From the NCBI GenBank assembly GCA_963839285.1, contig CAWIUN010000009.1, positions 1 through 64,000 of the forward strand: a stretch of DNA of 64,000 nt, in the 5' to 3' direction. Within the stretch, counting starts at the first letter, position 1, and each line of letters opens with the position of its first letter. Of this stretch, positions 26,762-35,653 are shown in pieces. The notes under the pieces were generated by a model, which worked only from the letters and a program-made list of their open reading frames with translations, was not told where the DNA came from and did no database searches. The translations under genes were made by a program, and so were the position numbers. Origin of the DNA: DASSSQ01 sp963839285. Its GTDB lineage: Bacteria; Actinomycetota; Thermoleophilia; Gaiellales; Gaiellaceae.

Positions 26762-27801
26762 CGCGGATCTCGGTCGACGAGGCGCGGGCGCTCTGGCACG
26801 AGGCCTCCGACGAGGAGCTGCGCCGGCTCGCGCAGGAGGCGCGCGGGCGCTTCCACGAGCCCGACCGCGCGACCTACATGGTCATGCGGATCATCAACTA
26901 CACGAACGTCTGCGTCGCCCAGTGCGACTACTGCGCCTTCTACGTGCTCCCGAACCGGCCCGGCGGCTACGTGCTCTCGCGCGACGAGGTCTTCGCCAAG
27001 ATCGACGAGCTGCTCGAGCTCGGCGGCGACCTCGTCGGCTTCAACGGCGGCTTCAACCCGCGGCTGCCGCTCGACTACTACGCCGACCTCTTCCGCGCCG
27101 TGCGCGAGCGCTACGGCGACCGGGTCGAGTTCTACGCGCTCACGATCGCCGAGTTCCTCTACCTCGCCGACCGCGCCGGCCTCTCGCACGCCGAGGCGGC
27201 GGCGCGCCTGCGCGAGGCGGGCGTCCACTGGGTCACCGGCGGCGGCTCCGAGATCCTGACCGAGGACTTCCGGGCGCGGCACGCCAAGTTCAAGTACACG
27301 GTCGCCGACTACTTCGAGGCGCAGCGGGCGATCGTCGACGCAGGCATGCGGACGACCGCGACGATGGTGATCGGCTTCGACGAGACGCTCGACGAGCGGC
27401 TCGAGCACCTGCAGCGGACGCGCGACTTCCAGGACGGCTGCCTCCGCGACGGCCACGACGGCCTCTTCTCGTTCCTCTGCTGGACGTACAAGCCGTACGG
27501 CACCGACCTCGGCGGCGACGAGATCTCGCCGCAGGAGTACCGGCGCTGGATGGCGCTCTCGCGGATCTTCCTCGACAACGTCAGGCACTTCCGCACCTCG
27601 GTGCTGACCCAGAACGAGGAGGCGTTCCGCGCGCTCGACTACGGCGCCGACGACTTCGACCTGCCGATCGAGGACGAGGTGACGCAGAAGGCGGGCGCGA
27701 CGATCGAGCTCGACCTCGAGGGCCTGCTGGCGGTGCCGCGGAGGCTCGGCTACCGGGTCGAGTACCGCCGCGCCGAGCGGCCCGCGGCGTTCGCGGCCTA
27801 G
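26758..27801 (+). CDS. mqnC: dehypoxanthine futalosine cyclase-like radical SAM enzyme
   Basis: MqnC closes the second ring in the futalosine route to menaquinone, converting dehypoxanthine futalosine to cyclic DHFL with a 5'-deoxyadenosyl radical. The 347-residue protein shows INYTNVCVAQCDYCAFY (CX3CX2C at about 51-58), WVTGGGSEIL, TTATMVIGFDETLDERLEHL, FSFLCWTYKP and the C-terminal EDEVTQKAGA element of the MqnC/MqnE group. MqnC is preferred over MqnE because of the TGGGSEIL and TTATM motifs. One departure is GFNGGFNPRLP where MqnC usually has an IQGGLxP box. The ATG overlaps the upstream radical SAM stop. MqnB, MqnD and MqnE are not in the window. Confidence 0.85.
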   Translation: MTRISVDEARALWHEASDEELRRLAQEARGRFHEPDRATYMVMRIINYTNVCVAQCDYCAFYVLPNRPGGYVLSRDEVFAKIDELLELGGDLVGFNGGFNPRLPLDYYADLFRAVRERYGDRVEFYALTIAEFLYLADRAGLSHAEAAARLREAGVHWVTGGGSEILTEDFRARHAKFKYTVADYFEAQRAIVDAGMRTTATMVIGFDETLDERLEHLQRTRDFQDGCLRDGHDGLFSFLCWTYKPYGTDLGGDEISPQEYRRWMALSRIFLDNVRHFRTSVLTQNEEAFRALDYGADDFDLPIEDEVTQKAGATIELDLEGLLAVPRRLGYRVEYRRAERPAAFAA

Positions 27802-27845
27802 CGTCCGGGCTGCGCGAGATCGCCGAGCGACTCTAGACTCGGCGC

Positions 27846-28750
27846 GTGGCCGTCCGGTGGATCAAGCCGAACATCCGCTCCGACCGCTTCGACGAGAGCC
27901 GGGCCTTCTACACCGGGGTGATCGGCCTCGAGGAGGGCAGGCGGCCTCGACTGGATCCTCTTCTTCGGCGGCAGGCGGCGAGAGGTGCAGCTGAGCGTGA
28001 TGACGCTCGACGTCGCGGCCGGGCATCCACCCGGACGTCTCGATCGAGGTCGACGACGTCGACGCCGTCCACGAGCGGGCGGTCGCAGCGGGCGCCGAGA
28101 TCGTCCACCCGCTGACCGACGAGGCCTGGGGGCTGCGGCGGTTCTTCGTGCGCGACCCGAACGGGGCGGTCGTCAACGTCACGCAGCACCCGCCGGCCGG
28201 GGAGCCTCCCCCGGTGCCCGAGGCGCCGCTCGAGCGGACCGAGCAGGGGCTCGTGCCGGCGGGCGAAGGCTGGTTCGTGCTCAACGCCCGCGACGCGCGC
28301 TGGCGCGCCGGCGGCCGTCCCGCGATCTGCGCCTTCGAGGGCGAGCCGAGGTTCGAGCAGCTCGGCCTCAACCTGAACGTGCTCGCGCCGGGCGAGCCGA
28401 TGTCGATGTACCACTGGGAGGCCGACCAGGAGGACTTCCTCGTCCTCGAAGGCGAGGCGCTGCTGCTCGTCGAAGGCGAGGAGCGGCCGCTCCGCCGCTG
28501 GGATCTCGTCCACTGCCCGGCCGGGGCGCGGCACACGATCGTCGGCGCCGGCGCGGGGCCCTGCCTCGTGCTCGCGCTCGGCGCGCGCGACCGCTCGGAA
28601 GGGCCGGACTGGGGCGGCTACCCGGTCGACGAGGCGGCCGTGCGGCACGGCGCGGGTGTCGAGCGCGCGACGACCGACCCGCGCGAGGCCTATGCCCGCT
28701 TCGCGCAGCGCGCGCCGACCGGCTACCGGGACGGCTGGCTGCCGGACTGA
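27846..28750 (+). CDS. VOC-cupin two-domain protein, frame-disrupted
   Basis: An N-terminal vicinal-oxygen-chelate domain (WIKPNIRSDRFDESRAFYTG, then in another frame LDWILFFGGRREVQLSVMTL, HPDVSIEVDDVDAVHERAVA, and RFFVRDPNGAVVNVTQHP) followed by a cupin domain (LGLNLNVLAPGEPMSMYHWE, DFLVLEGEALLLVEGEERPL, HCPAGARHTIVGAGAGP). Frame switches fall near 27945 and 28025, inside the VOC part only. Between the domains no stop exists in any forward frame for about 60 nt, supporting a real fusion of about 301 residues. Cupin metal ligands include the His of YHWE, Glu of DFLVLEGE and His of ARHTI. TAGACT (27834-27839) is 6 nt before the GTG. Function unknown; both halves suggest small-molecule metal chemistry. 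Confidence 0.65.
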
Positions 28751-28752
28751 AG

Positions 28753-29518
28753 CTACGCCGCGGCGCCGGCGGGCGCGACGAAGCGGAGCTCGGGCACCTC
28801 GTCGAGCTCGCCGACCTGCTGCGCCAGCTCGAGGAAGGTGTAGAGGCCGGCGCGCTCGCGGGGGCCGAAGCGGTAGCGGAGCTTCTCGAAGTAGCGCGCG
28901 ACGAAGCCGGCCGGGTAGCCGTAGCGCTCGGAGGCCTCGAAGGCGAGCTGCTCCGGCTCGCTCCGCGCCAGCTGCACCGAGGCGACGAGCGCCTCCTCGA
29001 GCGCGCCGATCCCGTCCGGGGCCGGCTCGCGGACGGCCCAGACGGCGAAGACCATCGGCAGGCCGGTCCGCTCGAGCCAGAGGCGGCCGAGGTCGTAGTG
29101 CGGCGTCGGGTCCTCGAACGAGGAGCGCAGGGCCGCGTCGCCGATCAAGCAGCTTCGCCTCCGCCTCCTCGCCGAGCGGCACGTGCTCGGCGTCGGGGAA
29201 GAGCACCTTCGTCAGCACGACCGAGGTCGCCGACTCGGGCGTGACCGCGACGACGCGCACGCGCTCGGGCGGGGTCTTCGTCACGAGCTGGATCGACTCG
29301 ACCGCGCCCTCGGAGGAGACGCAGAGACCCGGCAGCACGCGCAGCCGGTCGGCGTGGCGCGCGTAGGCGATCGAGGAGATCGGGGCGACGTCGATCTCGC
29401 CGGCGACGAGCTGCCGGTTCAGGGTCGTCGGCACGCCCTGCACCTCCTCGTACTCGGCGCCGACCCGGTAGAAGACCGGCGCCATGTTCAGGTAGGAGAT
29501 GCGGCCCAGCCTGATCAC
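28753..29518 (-). CDS. mqnA: chorismate dehydratase, one frame switch
   Basis: MqnA dehydrates chorismate to 3-enolpyruvyl-benzoate, the entry step of the futalosine menaquinone pathway. N-terminal half: RLGRISYLNMAPVFYRV, GVPTTLNRQLVAGEIDVAPISS-type box (PTTLNRQLVAGEIDVAPIS), VESIQLVTKTPPERV. After a frame switch near 29148: IGDAALRSSF, YDLGRLWLERTGLPMVFAVW (conserved substrate-binding region) and VPELRFV at the end. Total about 255 residues, slightly short of the usual 270. GTG at 29518. It lies 13 nt after the polyprenyl synthase gene on the same strand, so the operon is menG-polyprenyl synthase-mqnA. Confidence 0.9.
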
Positions 29519-29531
29519 GGCTCGGCTCCGG

Positions 29532-30449
29532 TCACGAGACCCGGTCGACGACGGCGTAGGTCAGGGCCTCGAGCTCCTCGCGGTGGAGGGCGCCGTCAAG
29601 GAGGCCTCGCGCCTCGCGGGCGTACTCGAGCGCGACGGCGCGCGAGCGCTCGATCGCGCCCGAGGCGGCGACGCGGATCAGGGCGCCGTCGATCGGCCCG
29701 CCGGCCAGCGCCTGCGCCACCACCTCGTCCTCGCGCGCCGCGAGCAGGAGCGGCAGCGTCGGCGTGCCCTCGCGCAGGTCGGTGCCGGCGATCTTGCCGG
29801 TCTCGACCGTCTGGCCCGCGCAGTCGAGGATGTCGTCGGCGATCTGGAAGGCGATCCCGAGCGCGAGCCCGAAGCGGCCGAGGTCGAGGTCGAAGCCGCC
29901 GCCGAGCAGGCACGCGGCCTCGAACAGCTTCCCCGTCTTGAGGGCGCAGCGCTCGAGGTAGCTCTCGACCGTCGTCGCCGCGTCGTGGGTCTGGCGCCGC
30001 TGCAGCGCCTCGCCGCGGGCGAGGCAGAGCGCCGCGTCGGCGAGGACGGCGACCGCACGCGGGTCGCCGGCGGCGGTCAGCTCCGAGAAGGCGCGCGCGA
30101 ACAGGTAGTCGCCGGCCGCGCGCGCCGCGTCGGCGCCGAACACGGACCAGGCGGAGGCGCGGCCGCGCCGCACCTCGGCGCCGTCGATCAGGTCGTCGTG
30201 GACGAGCGTCGCCATGTGGACGAGCTCGACGGCGACGCCGGCCGCGACCGGGGCGGCGGAGCGCTCGGGCGAGGCGAGGAAGACGAGCAGCGGCCGCAGC
30301 CGCTTGCCGCCGGCGGCGAGGGCCTGCTCGCCGACCGAGGCGACGAGCCCGGGATGGCTCGCGACCGTCCCCTGCAGCCGCTCCTCCAGCTCCTCGAGGT
30401 AGGAGTCGAGCCCGGGCGCCTCGCGGATCGCGGCCAGCGTCGGGATCAC
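29532..30449 (-). CDS. polyprenyl (heptaprenyl/octaprenyl) diphosphate synthase
   Basis: An all-trans isoprenyl chain-elongating enzyme that builds the menaquinone side chain from IPP and an allylic primer. 305 residues, intact. The first Asp-rich motif is VHDDLIDGAE (about 82-91, DDxxD variant DDLID), then GDYLFARAFSELTAAG and TAALFEAACLLGG-like KTGKLFEAACLLGG. The second Asp motif is FQIADDILDCAG (about 205). Upstream the ATG overlaps the menG stop as ATGA. Chain length cannot be set reliably. The residues five before the first DDxxD are small or hydrophobic, consistent with a long-chain enzyme. Confidence 0.9.
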   Translation of the reverse strand: MIPTLAAIREAPGLDSYLEELEERLQGTVASHPGLVASVGEQALAAGGKRLRPLLVFLASPERSAAPVAAGVAVELVHMATLVHDDLIDGAEVRRGRASAWSVFGADAARAAGDYLFARAFSELTAAGDPRAVAVLADAALCLARGEALQRRQTHDAATTVESYLERCALKTGKLFEAACLLGGGFDLDLGRFGLALGIAFQIADDILDCAGQTVETGKIAGTDLREGTPTLPLLLAAREDEVVAQALAGGPIDGALIRVAASGAIERSRAVALEYAREARGLLDGALHREELEALTYAVVDRVS

Positions 30450-31132
30450 GACGGCACCACCCCGACGTGCAGCGCGACGATCCCGCCGGCGAAGGTGCGG
30501 TACTCGACCCCGCGGAAGCCGCAGGCCTCGAGCAGCCCCGCCAGCTCGCCGACCTGCGGGAAGCGGCGCACGCTCGCCGGCAGGTAGGTGTAGGCGGCGC
30601 CGCCCGGGAGCAGCCGGCCGAGCAGCGGCACGACCCGGTCGAACCAGAGCGAGTAGAAGACCCGCAGCGGGCCCGTCGGCCGCGTGATCTCGAGCACGCC
30701 GAGCCGGCCGCCGGGCCGGAGCACGCGGCGGAGCTCGCGCAGCCCCGCCTCGAGGTCGTCGAGGTTGCGGACGCCGAAGCCGACGGTGGCGGCGTCGAAG
30801 GAGCCGTCGGGGAACGGCAGCGCGAGCGCGTCCCCCTGCACGAAGCGAAGCTGCGGCGCCTTCCGCCGCGCCCGCTCGAGCATCCGCTCCGAGAAGTCGA
30901 GCCCGGTGACGCGCCCGCCCGCGCGCGCGGCGGCGAGCGCGAGGTCGCCGGTGCCGCAGGCCGCGTCGAGCACCTCGTCTCCCTCGCGGACGACGCGCTC
31001 GGCCGTGATCCGGCGCCAGCGGCGGTCGAGCCCCGCCGTCATCACGCGGTTCATCACGTCGTAGACCGGTGCGATCCGGTCGAACATCGTCCGCACCGCG
31101 TCCGGCGCGAGCCTGCCTGTCTCGGCCGTCAT
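30446..31132 (-). CDS. menG: demethylmenaquinone methyltransferase
   Basis: A 228-residue SAM-dependent C-methyltransferase of the UbiE/MenG family catalysing the last step of menaquinone synthesis. FDRIAPVYDVMNRVMTAGLD (family signature 1), VLDAACGTGDLALAAARAGG (SAM motif I), VQGDALALPFPDGSFDAATV, GFGVRNLDDLEAGLRELRRV and LEITRPTG are all present. Intact frame from ATG 31132. It heads the minus-strand operon menG, polyprenyl synthase, mqnA. A TACAAC element about 10 nt upstream of the ATG (complement of about 31143-31148) may be the -10. Confidence 0.95.
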   Translation of the reverse strand: MTAETGRLAPDAVRTMFDRIAPVYDVMNRVMTAGLDRRWRRITAERVVREGDEVLDAACGTGDLALAAARAGGRVTGLDFSERMLERARRKAPQLRFVQGDALALPFPDGSFDAATVGFGVRNLDDLEAGLRELRRVLRPGGRLGVLEITRPTGPLRVFYSLWFDRVVPLLGRLLPGGAAYTYLPASVRRFPQVGELAGLLEACGFRGVEYRTFAGGIVALHVGVVPS

Positions 31133-31261
31133 TGCCCCTCGCGTTGTATCAGGCTGCCGCCGTCTCCCAGCCGGGCGAGCGGGCTTCCCAGCCTGCCGGC
31201 GCCGCGCTCGACGCCCGCTATGCCGGGGAAGACGCGCACGGCACCTCCCCCGCCGCCACGG

Positions 31262-32095
31262 CTACTGCGGGCCCTTCGAGGCCTCGAGGAAGACCGCGAG
31301 CTGGCGCAGCTGCGTCTCCGTGAAGTCGGCGAAGCTCGGCATCGGCGAGCCCGGGTTGACGCAGCTCGGGCACTTGAGGTGGCGGATCTGGAAGTCGATG
31401 CCGAGGTTCTTCGTCCCGATCTTCGTCAGGTCGGGGGCGCCGAGGTTCGAGGAGCCGGCGCCGAGGTAGGTGTGGCAGTTCATGCAGCCGGACTGCGCGA
31501 ACAGGCGCGCGCCGGGCACCGCCGCCTGCGGCAGGTTCTCGCGCTCGACCCAGCTCGGCACCTTCGCGAGCAGCTCGCTGCCGAGCGCCTCCTTCGCGGT
31601 CGCGCCCTTGTAGGTGAGGACGCCCATCGAGACGACGGTCAGGATCGCCGCGACGATCGCGACCGGCCGCCGCGAGAGCCGCCGCTCGGCGCGCAGGTCG
31701 AAGAACGGCAGCCCGAGCAGCAGGATCAGGCAGATCGTCGGGATCCCGATCGTGCCGAGGATGACCGACTCCGGCCACTTGAAGATCCGCAGCAGGTAGA
31801 AGAGGAAGTAGAAGTACCAGTCCGGCCGCGGGACGAAGTTGATCGTGCCCGGGTCGGCCGGGTCGTCGTAGAGCCGCCCGAGGATGCCGCTCGCGCTCGC
31901 GCCGCCGTCGTGGCTCTCGGCCGCCGTGAACTTCCAGAGGATCGCGAGGCCGACGATCACCGACACGACGACGAGCGACATGATCGTGTCGTGGAGCATC
32001 GCGTAGGGGTGGAACGGCTTCCCCCGCTCCTTGACGTCGGCCTTGTACTGCTGGAACTCGCTGCGGCGGCGCTGGATCCGGCTGCTAACGGCCAC
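31262..32095 (-). CDS. qcrC: menaquinol:cytochrome c reductase cytochrome b/c subunit
   Basis: A fusion of the C-terminal half of cytochrome b (subunit IV type) with a mono-haem cytochrome c, as in the Bacillus QcrC protein. 277 residues: N-terminal YAMLHDTIMSLVVVSVIVGL helix, PGTINFVPRPDWYFYFLFYL (conserved PDWYF, near the quinol site), a third helix (IVAAILTVVSMGVLTYKG), then the c-domain with CMNCH (haem attachment, about 204-208) and axial Met in GSPMPSFADF. GTG start at 32095 overlaps qcrB by 11 nt. Part of the bc-type complex that oxidises menaquinol and reduces cytochrome c. Confidence 0.93.
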   Translation of the reverse strand: MAVSSRIQRRRSEFQQYKADVKERGKPFHPYAMLHDTIMSLVVVSVIVGLAILWKFTAAESHDGGASASGILGRLYDDPADPGTINFVPRPDWYFYFLFYLLRIFKWPESVILGTIGIPTICLILLLGLPFFDLRAERRLSRRPVAIVAAILTVVSMGVLTYKGATAKEALGSELLAKVPSWVERENLPQAAVPGARLFAQSGCMNCHTYLGAGSSNLGAPDLTKIGTKNLGIDFQIRHLKCPSCVNPGSPMPSFADFTETQLRQLAVFLEASKGPQ

Positions 32096-32923
32096 GGCCC
32101 GTCCCCCGGCTGGTCGGCTTGACGAGTCCGGCGCGCGCGCCGTTTCCGGACGGGGCGGCGCCGTCGAGCGGACCGCTGCCGGCGGCCTCCTTCGACCAGG
32201 GCGGCGAGGAGACGCCGAGGCGCACGACGAGGTAGAGGTGCAGCCCGATCATCCCCATGATCGCCCCGGGCAGGAGCAGCATGTGGATCGAGTAGAAGCG
32301 GCTGAGCGTGCTCCGGGCCGATCTCGGCCCCACCTCGGAGGAGCGAGGCGATGAAGGGCCCCAGGAACGGCGCCGTGCCGTTGATGTTGACGCCGACCAC
32401 GGTCGCCCAGTACGCGGTCTGGTCCCAGGGGAGCAGGTAGCCGGTGAAGCCCTCGAACATGCCGATCGCGAGCAGCAGCACGCCGATGATCCAGTTCAGC
32501 TCGCGCGGGTACTTGTAGGCGCCGAAGAGGAACACGCGCCCCATGTGCATGAACATCAGGATGATGAAGACCGAGGCGCCCCAGCGATGCATGCCGCGGA
32601 CGAGCCAGCCCCAGGTCAGGTCGTTGGTGATGTGCTGGATCGACGAGTACGCGACGGCGCGGCCCGTCTGCGGGTCGACCGTCGCGCTCGGCTCGTAGTA
32701 CATCGCCAGGATCACGCCGGTCAGCGCCTGGACGAGGAACGCCGTCAGCGTCGCCGAGCCCAGCGTCTGGAACCAGTCCGTGTCGCCCGGGACCTTGCGG
32801 AAGAGGAAGTAGCGGACGCCGCCGACGAGGCCGGAGCGCTCCTCGAGCCAGTCGACCGGGTAGAGCGCGGCGCGCCTTCAGCTGCTCGCGGCGCTGCGCG
32901 CGGATGTCTGCCCGGGTCGCCAT
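32085..32923 (-). CDS. qcrB: menaquinol:cytochrome c reductase cytochrome b subunit, frame-disrupted
   Basis: The di-haem cytochrome b (N-terminal four helices) of the bc complex. Central segment intact: TAFLVQALTGVILAMYYEP, GMHRWGASVFIILMFMHMGR (two His ligands of one helix), GYLLPWDQTAYWATVVG. The fourth helix SIHMLLLPGAIMGMIGLHLY with the partner His residues is in another frame, with the switch near 32325. The N-terminal WLEERSGLVGGVRYFLFRK is shifted near 32873. ATG at 32923 follows the Rieske stop with no gap. About 280 residues, as expected for a split cytochrome b. Confidence 0.9.
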
Positions 32924-33883
32924 CTAGTGGGGCGCCTGCACCGGGTAGAACCAGCCCTCGGGGCCGTCGACGTGCTGGCCGGGCCCGGTCAGCTCGTAGG
33001 CGGTGATCTTCGCGTTGGCGCCGTTGCCGCTGACCTTGCCGACGCTGTAGTTCTCGAGCAGGACGAGGCGCTGGTTCTTGACCGCGAACGTCCAGCGGTC
33101 GAGGCCGCGCACCGGCGGGCCGGCGGTGCGGTTGCCCTCGGTGTCGTAGGCGCCGCCGTGGCAGGGGCAGATGAAGCCGCCGGCCGGGGTCGTCGGGATC
33201 AGCGTCACCTCGTTCTCCTTGGTCTTCACCGTCTTCGACTGGTCGTCGAGGATCGGGCCGCCGGGCTGCACCGGACAGCCGAGGTGCGCGCAGCGGTTCG
33301 AGATCACGGTGAAGCTCGGGACGCCCTTCAGGAGCCCGTTGTTGCGGACGTAGGCCGTCCGCCGCGAGACCTCGCCCTTCGACGGGTCCTCCATGAAGGT
33401 CGCGACCATGAACTGGCCCTCGGGGAAGTTCGAGACCGGGCCGAGGTCGATCTCCGGATGGCCCTGGTGCAGGAACGGCGGCAGCACCGCGAAGCCGACG
33501 ACCGGCACGGTGACGATGGCGCCGATGACGCCGCCGAGGCCGAGCGTCGCGCCCTCGAGGAACGTCGAGCGCGGGAACCGCTCGGCGCCCCCGTAGTGCG
33601 GCATCGCGGGGCCGGCCTCCTGCGCGGGCAGGGCCGGGCCGGTCGGGCGCTCGGGCGCCCCTTCCTCCTCGACGGGGGTCGCCTCGACCGCCGCGTCGCG
33701 GCCGGTCGCGAGCTCGCGCACCCAGAGGAAGCCGAAGGCGACCGCGATCGCCGCGCCGATCCCGGCGACGATCCAGGAGATGACCAGGCCGACGAGCAGC
33801 GTGGCGACGCCGACGGCGAAGCCGACGGGCCAGAGGCTGGGACCGGGCAGGTCGTGCCGGTCGTGCTGGGGCGTGGGCTCCAC
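32924..33883 (-). CDS. qcrA: Rieske iron-sulfur subunit of the bc complex
   Basis: The 2Fe-2S subunit that takes the first electron from menaquinol. About 319 residues: two N-terminal helices (FAVGVATLLVGLVISWIVAG, AIAVAFGFLWV), a third near the FLEGATLGLGGVIGAIV segment, then the Rieske fold with CAHLGCPVQP (Cys and His ligands, plus the disulfide Cys) and CPCHGGAYD. The GTG at 33883 (EPTPQHDRHD follows) is preferred. The frame stays open about 100 nt upstream, but that stretch codes for Cys/His/Arg-rich text unlike a Rieske N-terminus. It leads the operon qcrA-qcrB-qcrC. Confidence 0.93.
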   Translation of the reverse strand: MEPTPQHDRHDLPGPSLWPVGFAVGVATLLVGLVISWIVAGIGAAIAVAFGFLWVRELATGRDAAVEATPVEEEGAPERPTGPALPAQEAGPAMPHYGGAERFPRSTFLEGATLGLGGVIGAIVTVPVVGFAVLPPFLHQGHPEIDLGPVSNFPEGQFMVATFMEDPSKGEVSRRTAYVRNNGLLKGVPSFTVISNRCAHLGCPVQPGGPILDDQSKTVKTKENEVTLIPTTPAGGFICPCHGGAYDTEGNRTAGPPVRGLDRWTFAVKNQRLVLLENYSVGKVSGNGANAKITAYELTGPGQHVDGPEGWFYPVQAPH

Positions 33884-33920
33884 TAGGCGGTGGGATTCAA
33901 GCTGGCGGTGGTGGTGAGCG

Positions 33921-35429
33921 TCAACGTCGCAACAGATGACGCAACGGGGACGAACTATGACGCACGCTGCCGTCGGACGCACGGAGAACCGAGTCGAGCC
34001 CGTACTCGGACCAGCGACGGTCGACGAGCTCCCGGATCTCGTCGCTCATCCGGATCTCCTCCGGCCACGGCCGGGCACCCTCCGCGGGGCCCTTGGCGGT
34101 CGCGTCGACGCCGATCTTGCCGCCGACGAACTGGAGCGTCGGCGCGTGGTCGAGCTGGTCGAGCGGGCCCTCGGTGATGACGACGTCGCGCTTCGGATCG
34201 ACGTTGGCGCCGACGTAGAAGAGCACCTGGGCGTAGTCGTGCACGTCGACGTGCTCGTCGACGACGACGACCGCCTTCGTCAGGCTCAGCATCCCGAGGC
34301 CCCAGATCGCGTGCATGACCTTGCGGGCATGGCCGGGGAAGGCCTTGCGGATCGAGACGATCGCGCAGTTGTGGAAGGCGCCGGCGACAGGCAGGTCGTA
34401 GTCGACGATCTCCGGCACGGTCATCCGCACGGCGGGCAGGAAGATCCGCTCGGTCGCCTTGCCGAGCCAGGCGTCCTCCTGCGGCGGCTTGCCGACGACG
34501 ATCGACGGGTAGATCGCGTCGCGCCGCATCGTCATCGCGGTCACGTGGAAGACCGGGAACGGCTCCGGCGGCGTGTAGAAGCCGGTGTGGTCGCCGAAGG
34601 GGCCCTCCTCGCCGAGCTCGTCGGTCTCGACGTAGCCCTCGAGCACGATCTCGGCGTCCGCGGGCACCTCCACGTCGACCGTCTTGCCCTTGACGACGCC
34701 GACCGGCGCGCCCCTGAGGAAGCCGGCGAGCATCAGCTCGTCGAGGTGCTTGGGCAGCGGCGCCGAGGCCGCGTAGGCGGTGATCGGGTCGAGCCCGAGC
34801 GCGACCGCGACCTCGATCCGGCCGTCGGTCGCGAGCCAGTCGGCGCGCCCGTCCTTGTGGATCTGCCAGTGCATGAAGGTGGTGCGGCGGTCGATCTTCT
34901 GCATCCGGTACATGCCGACGTTGCGCCCGCCCGTGCGCGGGTCGTGGGTGAGGACGGCCGGGAGGGTGATGAACGGCGCCGGGTCGCCGGGCCAGCAGTG
35001 CTGGATCGGCAGCAGGTCGAGGTCGACGTCGTCGCCGGTCAGGACGACCTCCTGGCAGGGCCCGCCGCGCACCTGCTTCGCGCGCGAGTCGGCGATCGAC
35101 TTCAGCGTCCGCAGGCCGCGCACCTTGTCGGCGAGGCCCTGCGGCGGCTGCAGCTCCAGCACGCCCGAGAGCCGCTCGGCGACGTCGTCGAGCCGTTCGA
35201 CCCCGAAGGCCATGCACATCCGCCGCTCGGTGCCGAACTGGTTGATCAGCAGCGGGTGGCGGGCGCCGGCGACGCGCTCGAAGAGGAGCGCCGGGCCGCC
35301 GGCCTTGACCGTGCGGTCGACGATCTCGGTGATCTCGAGACGCGCGTCGACCTCGGCCTGCACGCGGACGAGCTCGCCCTCGCGCTCCAGCAGCGCGATC
35401 CAGTCGCGGAGGTCGGCGGGAGGAGCCAT
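33921..35429 (-). CDS. UbiD family decarboxylase (possible MqnL)
   Basis: A prenylated-FMN-dependent reversible decarboxylase of 502 residues. DLRDWIALLEREGELVRVQ start, GGRNVGMYRMQKIDRRTTFM, HWQIHKDG, EVAVALGLDP, ELGEEGPFGDHTGFYTP (catalytic Glu region), YPSIVVGKPPQEDAWLGKATE and VVVVDEHVDVHDYAQV. In Streptomyces the futalosine pathway ends with UbiA-, UbiD- and UbiX-like enzymes (MqnP, MqnL, MqnM). The position beside menG, mqnA, mqnC and qcr genes makes an MqnL role likely. The ATG at 35429 is preferred, with a TAGACT -10 at 35438-35443, 8 nt upstream. No UbiX or UbiA is in the window. Confidence 0.88.
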   Translation of the reverse strand: MAPPADLRDWIALLEREGELVRVQAEVDARLEITEIVDRTVKAGGPALLFERVAGARHPLLINQFGTERRMCMAFGVERLDDVAERLSGVLELQPPQGLADKVRGLRTLKSIADSRAKQVRGGPCQEVVLTGDDVDLDLLPIQHCWPGDPAPFITLPAVLTHDPRTGGRNVGMYRMQKIDRRTTFMHWQIHKDGRADWLATDGRIEVAVALGLDPITAYAASAPLPKHLDELMLAGFLRGAPVGVVKGKTVDVEVPADAEIVLEGYVETDELGEEGPFGDHTGFYTPPEPFPVFHVTAMTMRRDAIYPSIVVGKPPQEDAWLGKATERIFLPAVRMTVPEIVDYDLPVAGAFHNCAIVSIRKAFPGHARKVMHAIWGLGMLSLTKAVVVVDEHVDVHDYAQVLFYVGANVDPKRDVVITEGPLDQLDHAPTLQFVGGKIGVDATAKGPAEGARPWPEEIRMSDEIRELVDRRWSEYGLDSVLRASDGSVRHSSSPLRHLLRR

Positions 35430-35440
35430 CTCGCGCGAGT

Positions 35441-35644
35441 CTAGAGGCTCGCTGCGTGTCGGCCGCGGCCAGCTGCGCCGCAAGTCGGCCGGCTAGTAGC
35501 GCCGGCGGCGGCGGCGCGGCGGGCGCTGCGGCGGCCGCCGACGACGTGCGTGAGCTCGCCGAGCACGGCGACGCCGAGGAAGATCAGCCCGACGACCAGC
35601 ATCACGAGGATGACGCTGACGCCTTCGGAGGTCGCGAGGAGCAC
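35441..35644 (-). CDS. small single-pass membrane protein
   Basis: A short protein with one clear transmembrane helix near its N-terminus (VSVILVMLVVGLIFLGVAVL), then GELTHVVGGRR and a basic tail. As written it has 67 residues and runs into the ubiD promoter. In a neighbouring frame a TAG occurs sooner (complement near 35492), leaving a tail of arginines, so one indel in the C-terminal GC run is possible. Nine nt separate it from the upstream gene, so it may be the last gene of the hemB-hemL operon. No family recognised. Confidence 0.4.
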   Translation of the reverse strand: MLLATSEGVSVILVMLVVGLIFLGVAVLGELTHVVGGRRSARRAAAAGATSRPTCGAAGRGRHAASL

Positions 35645-35653
35645 GGCGGGAAT

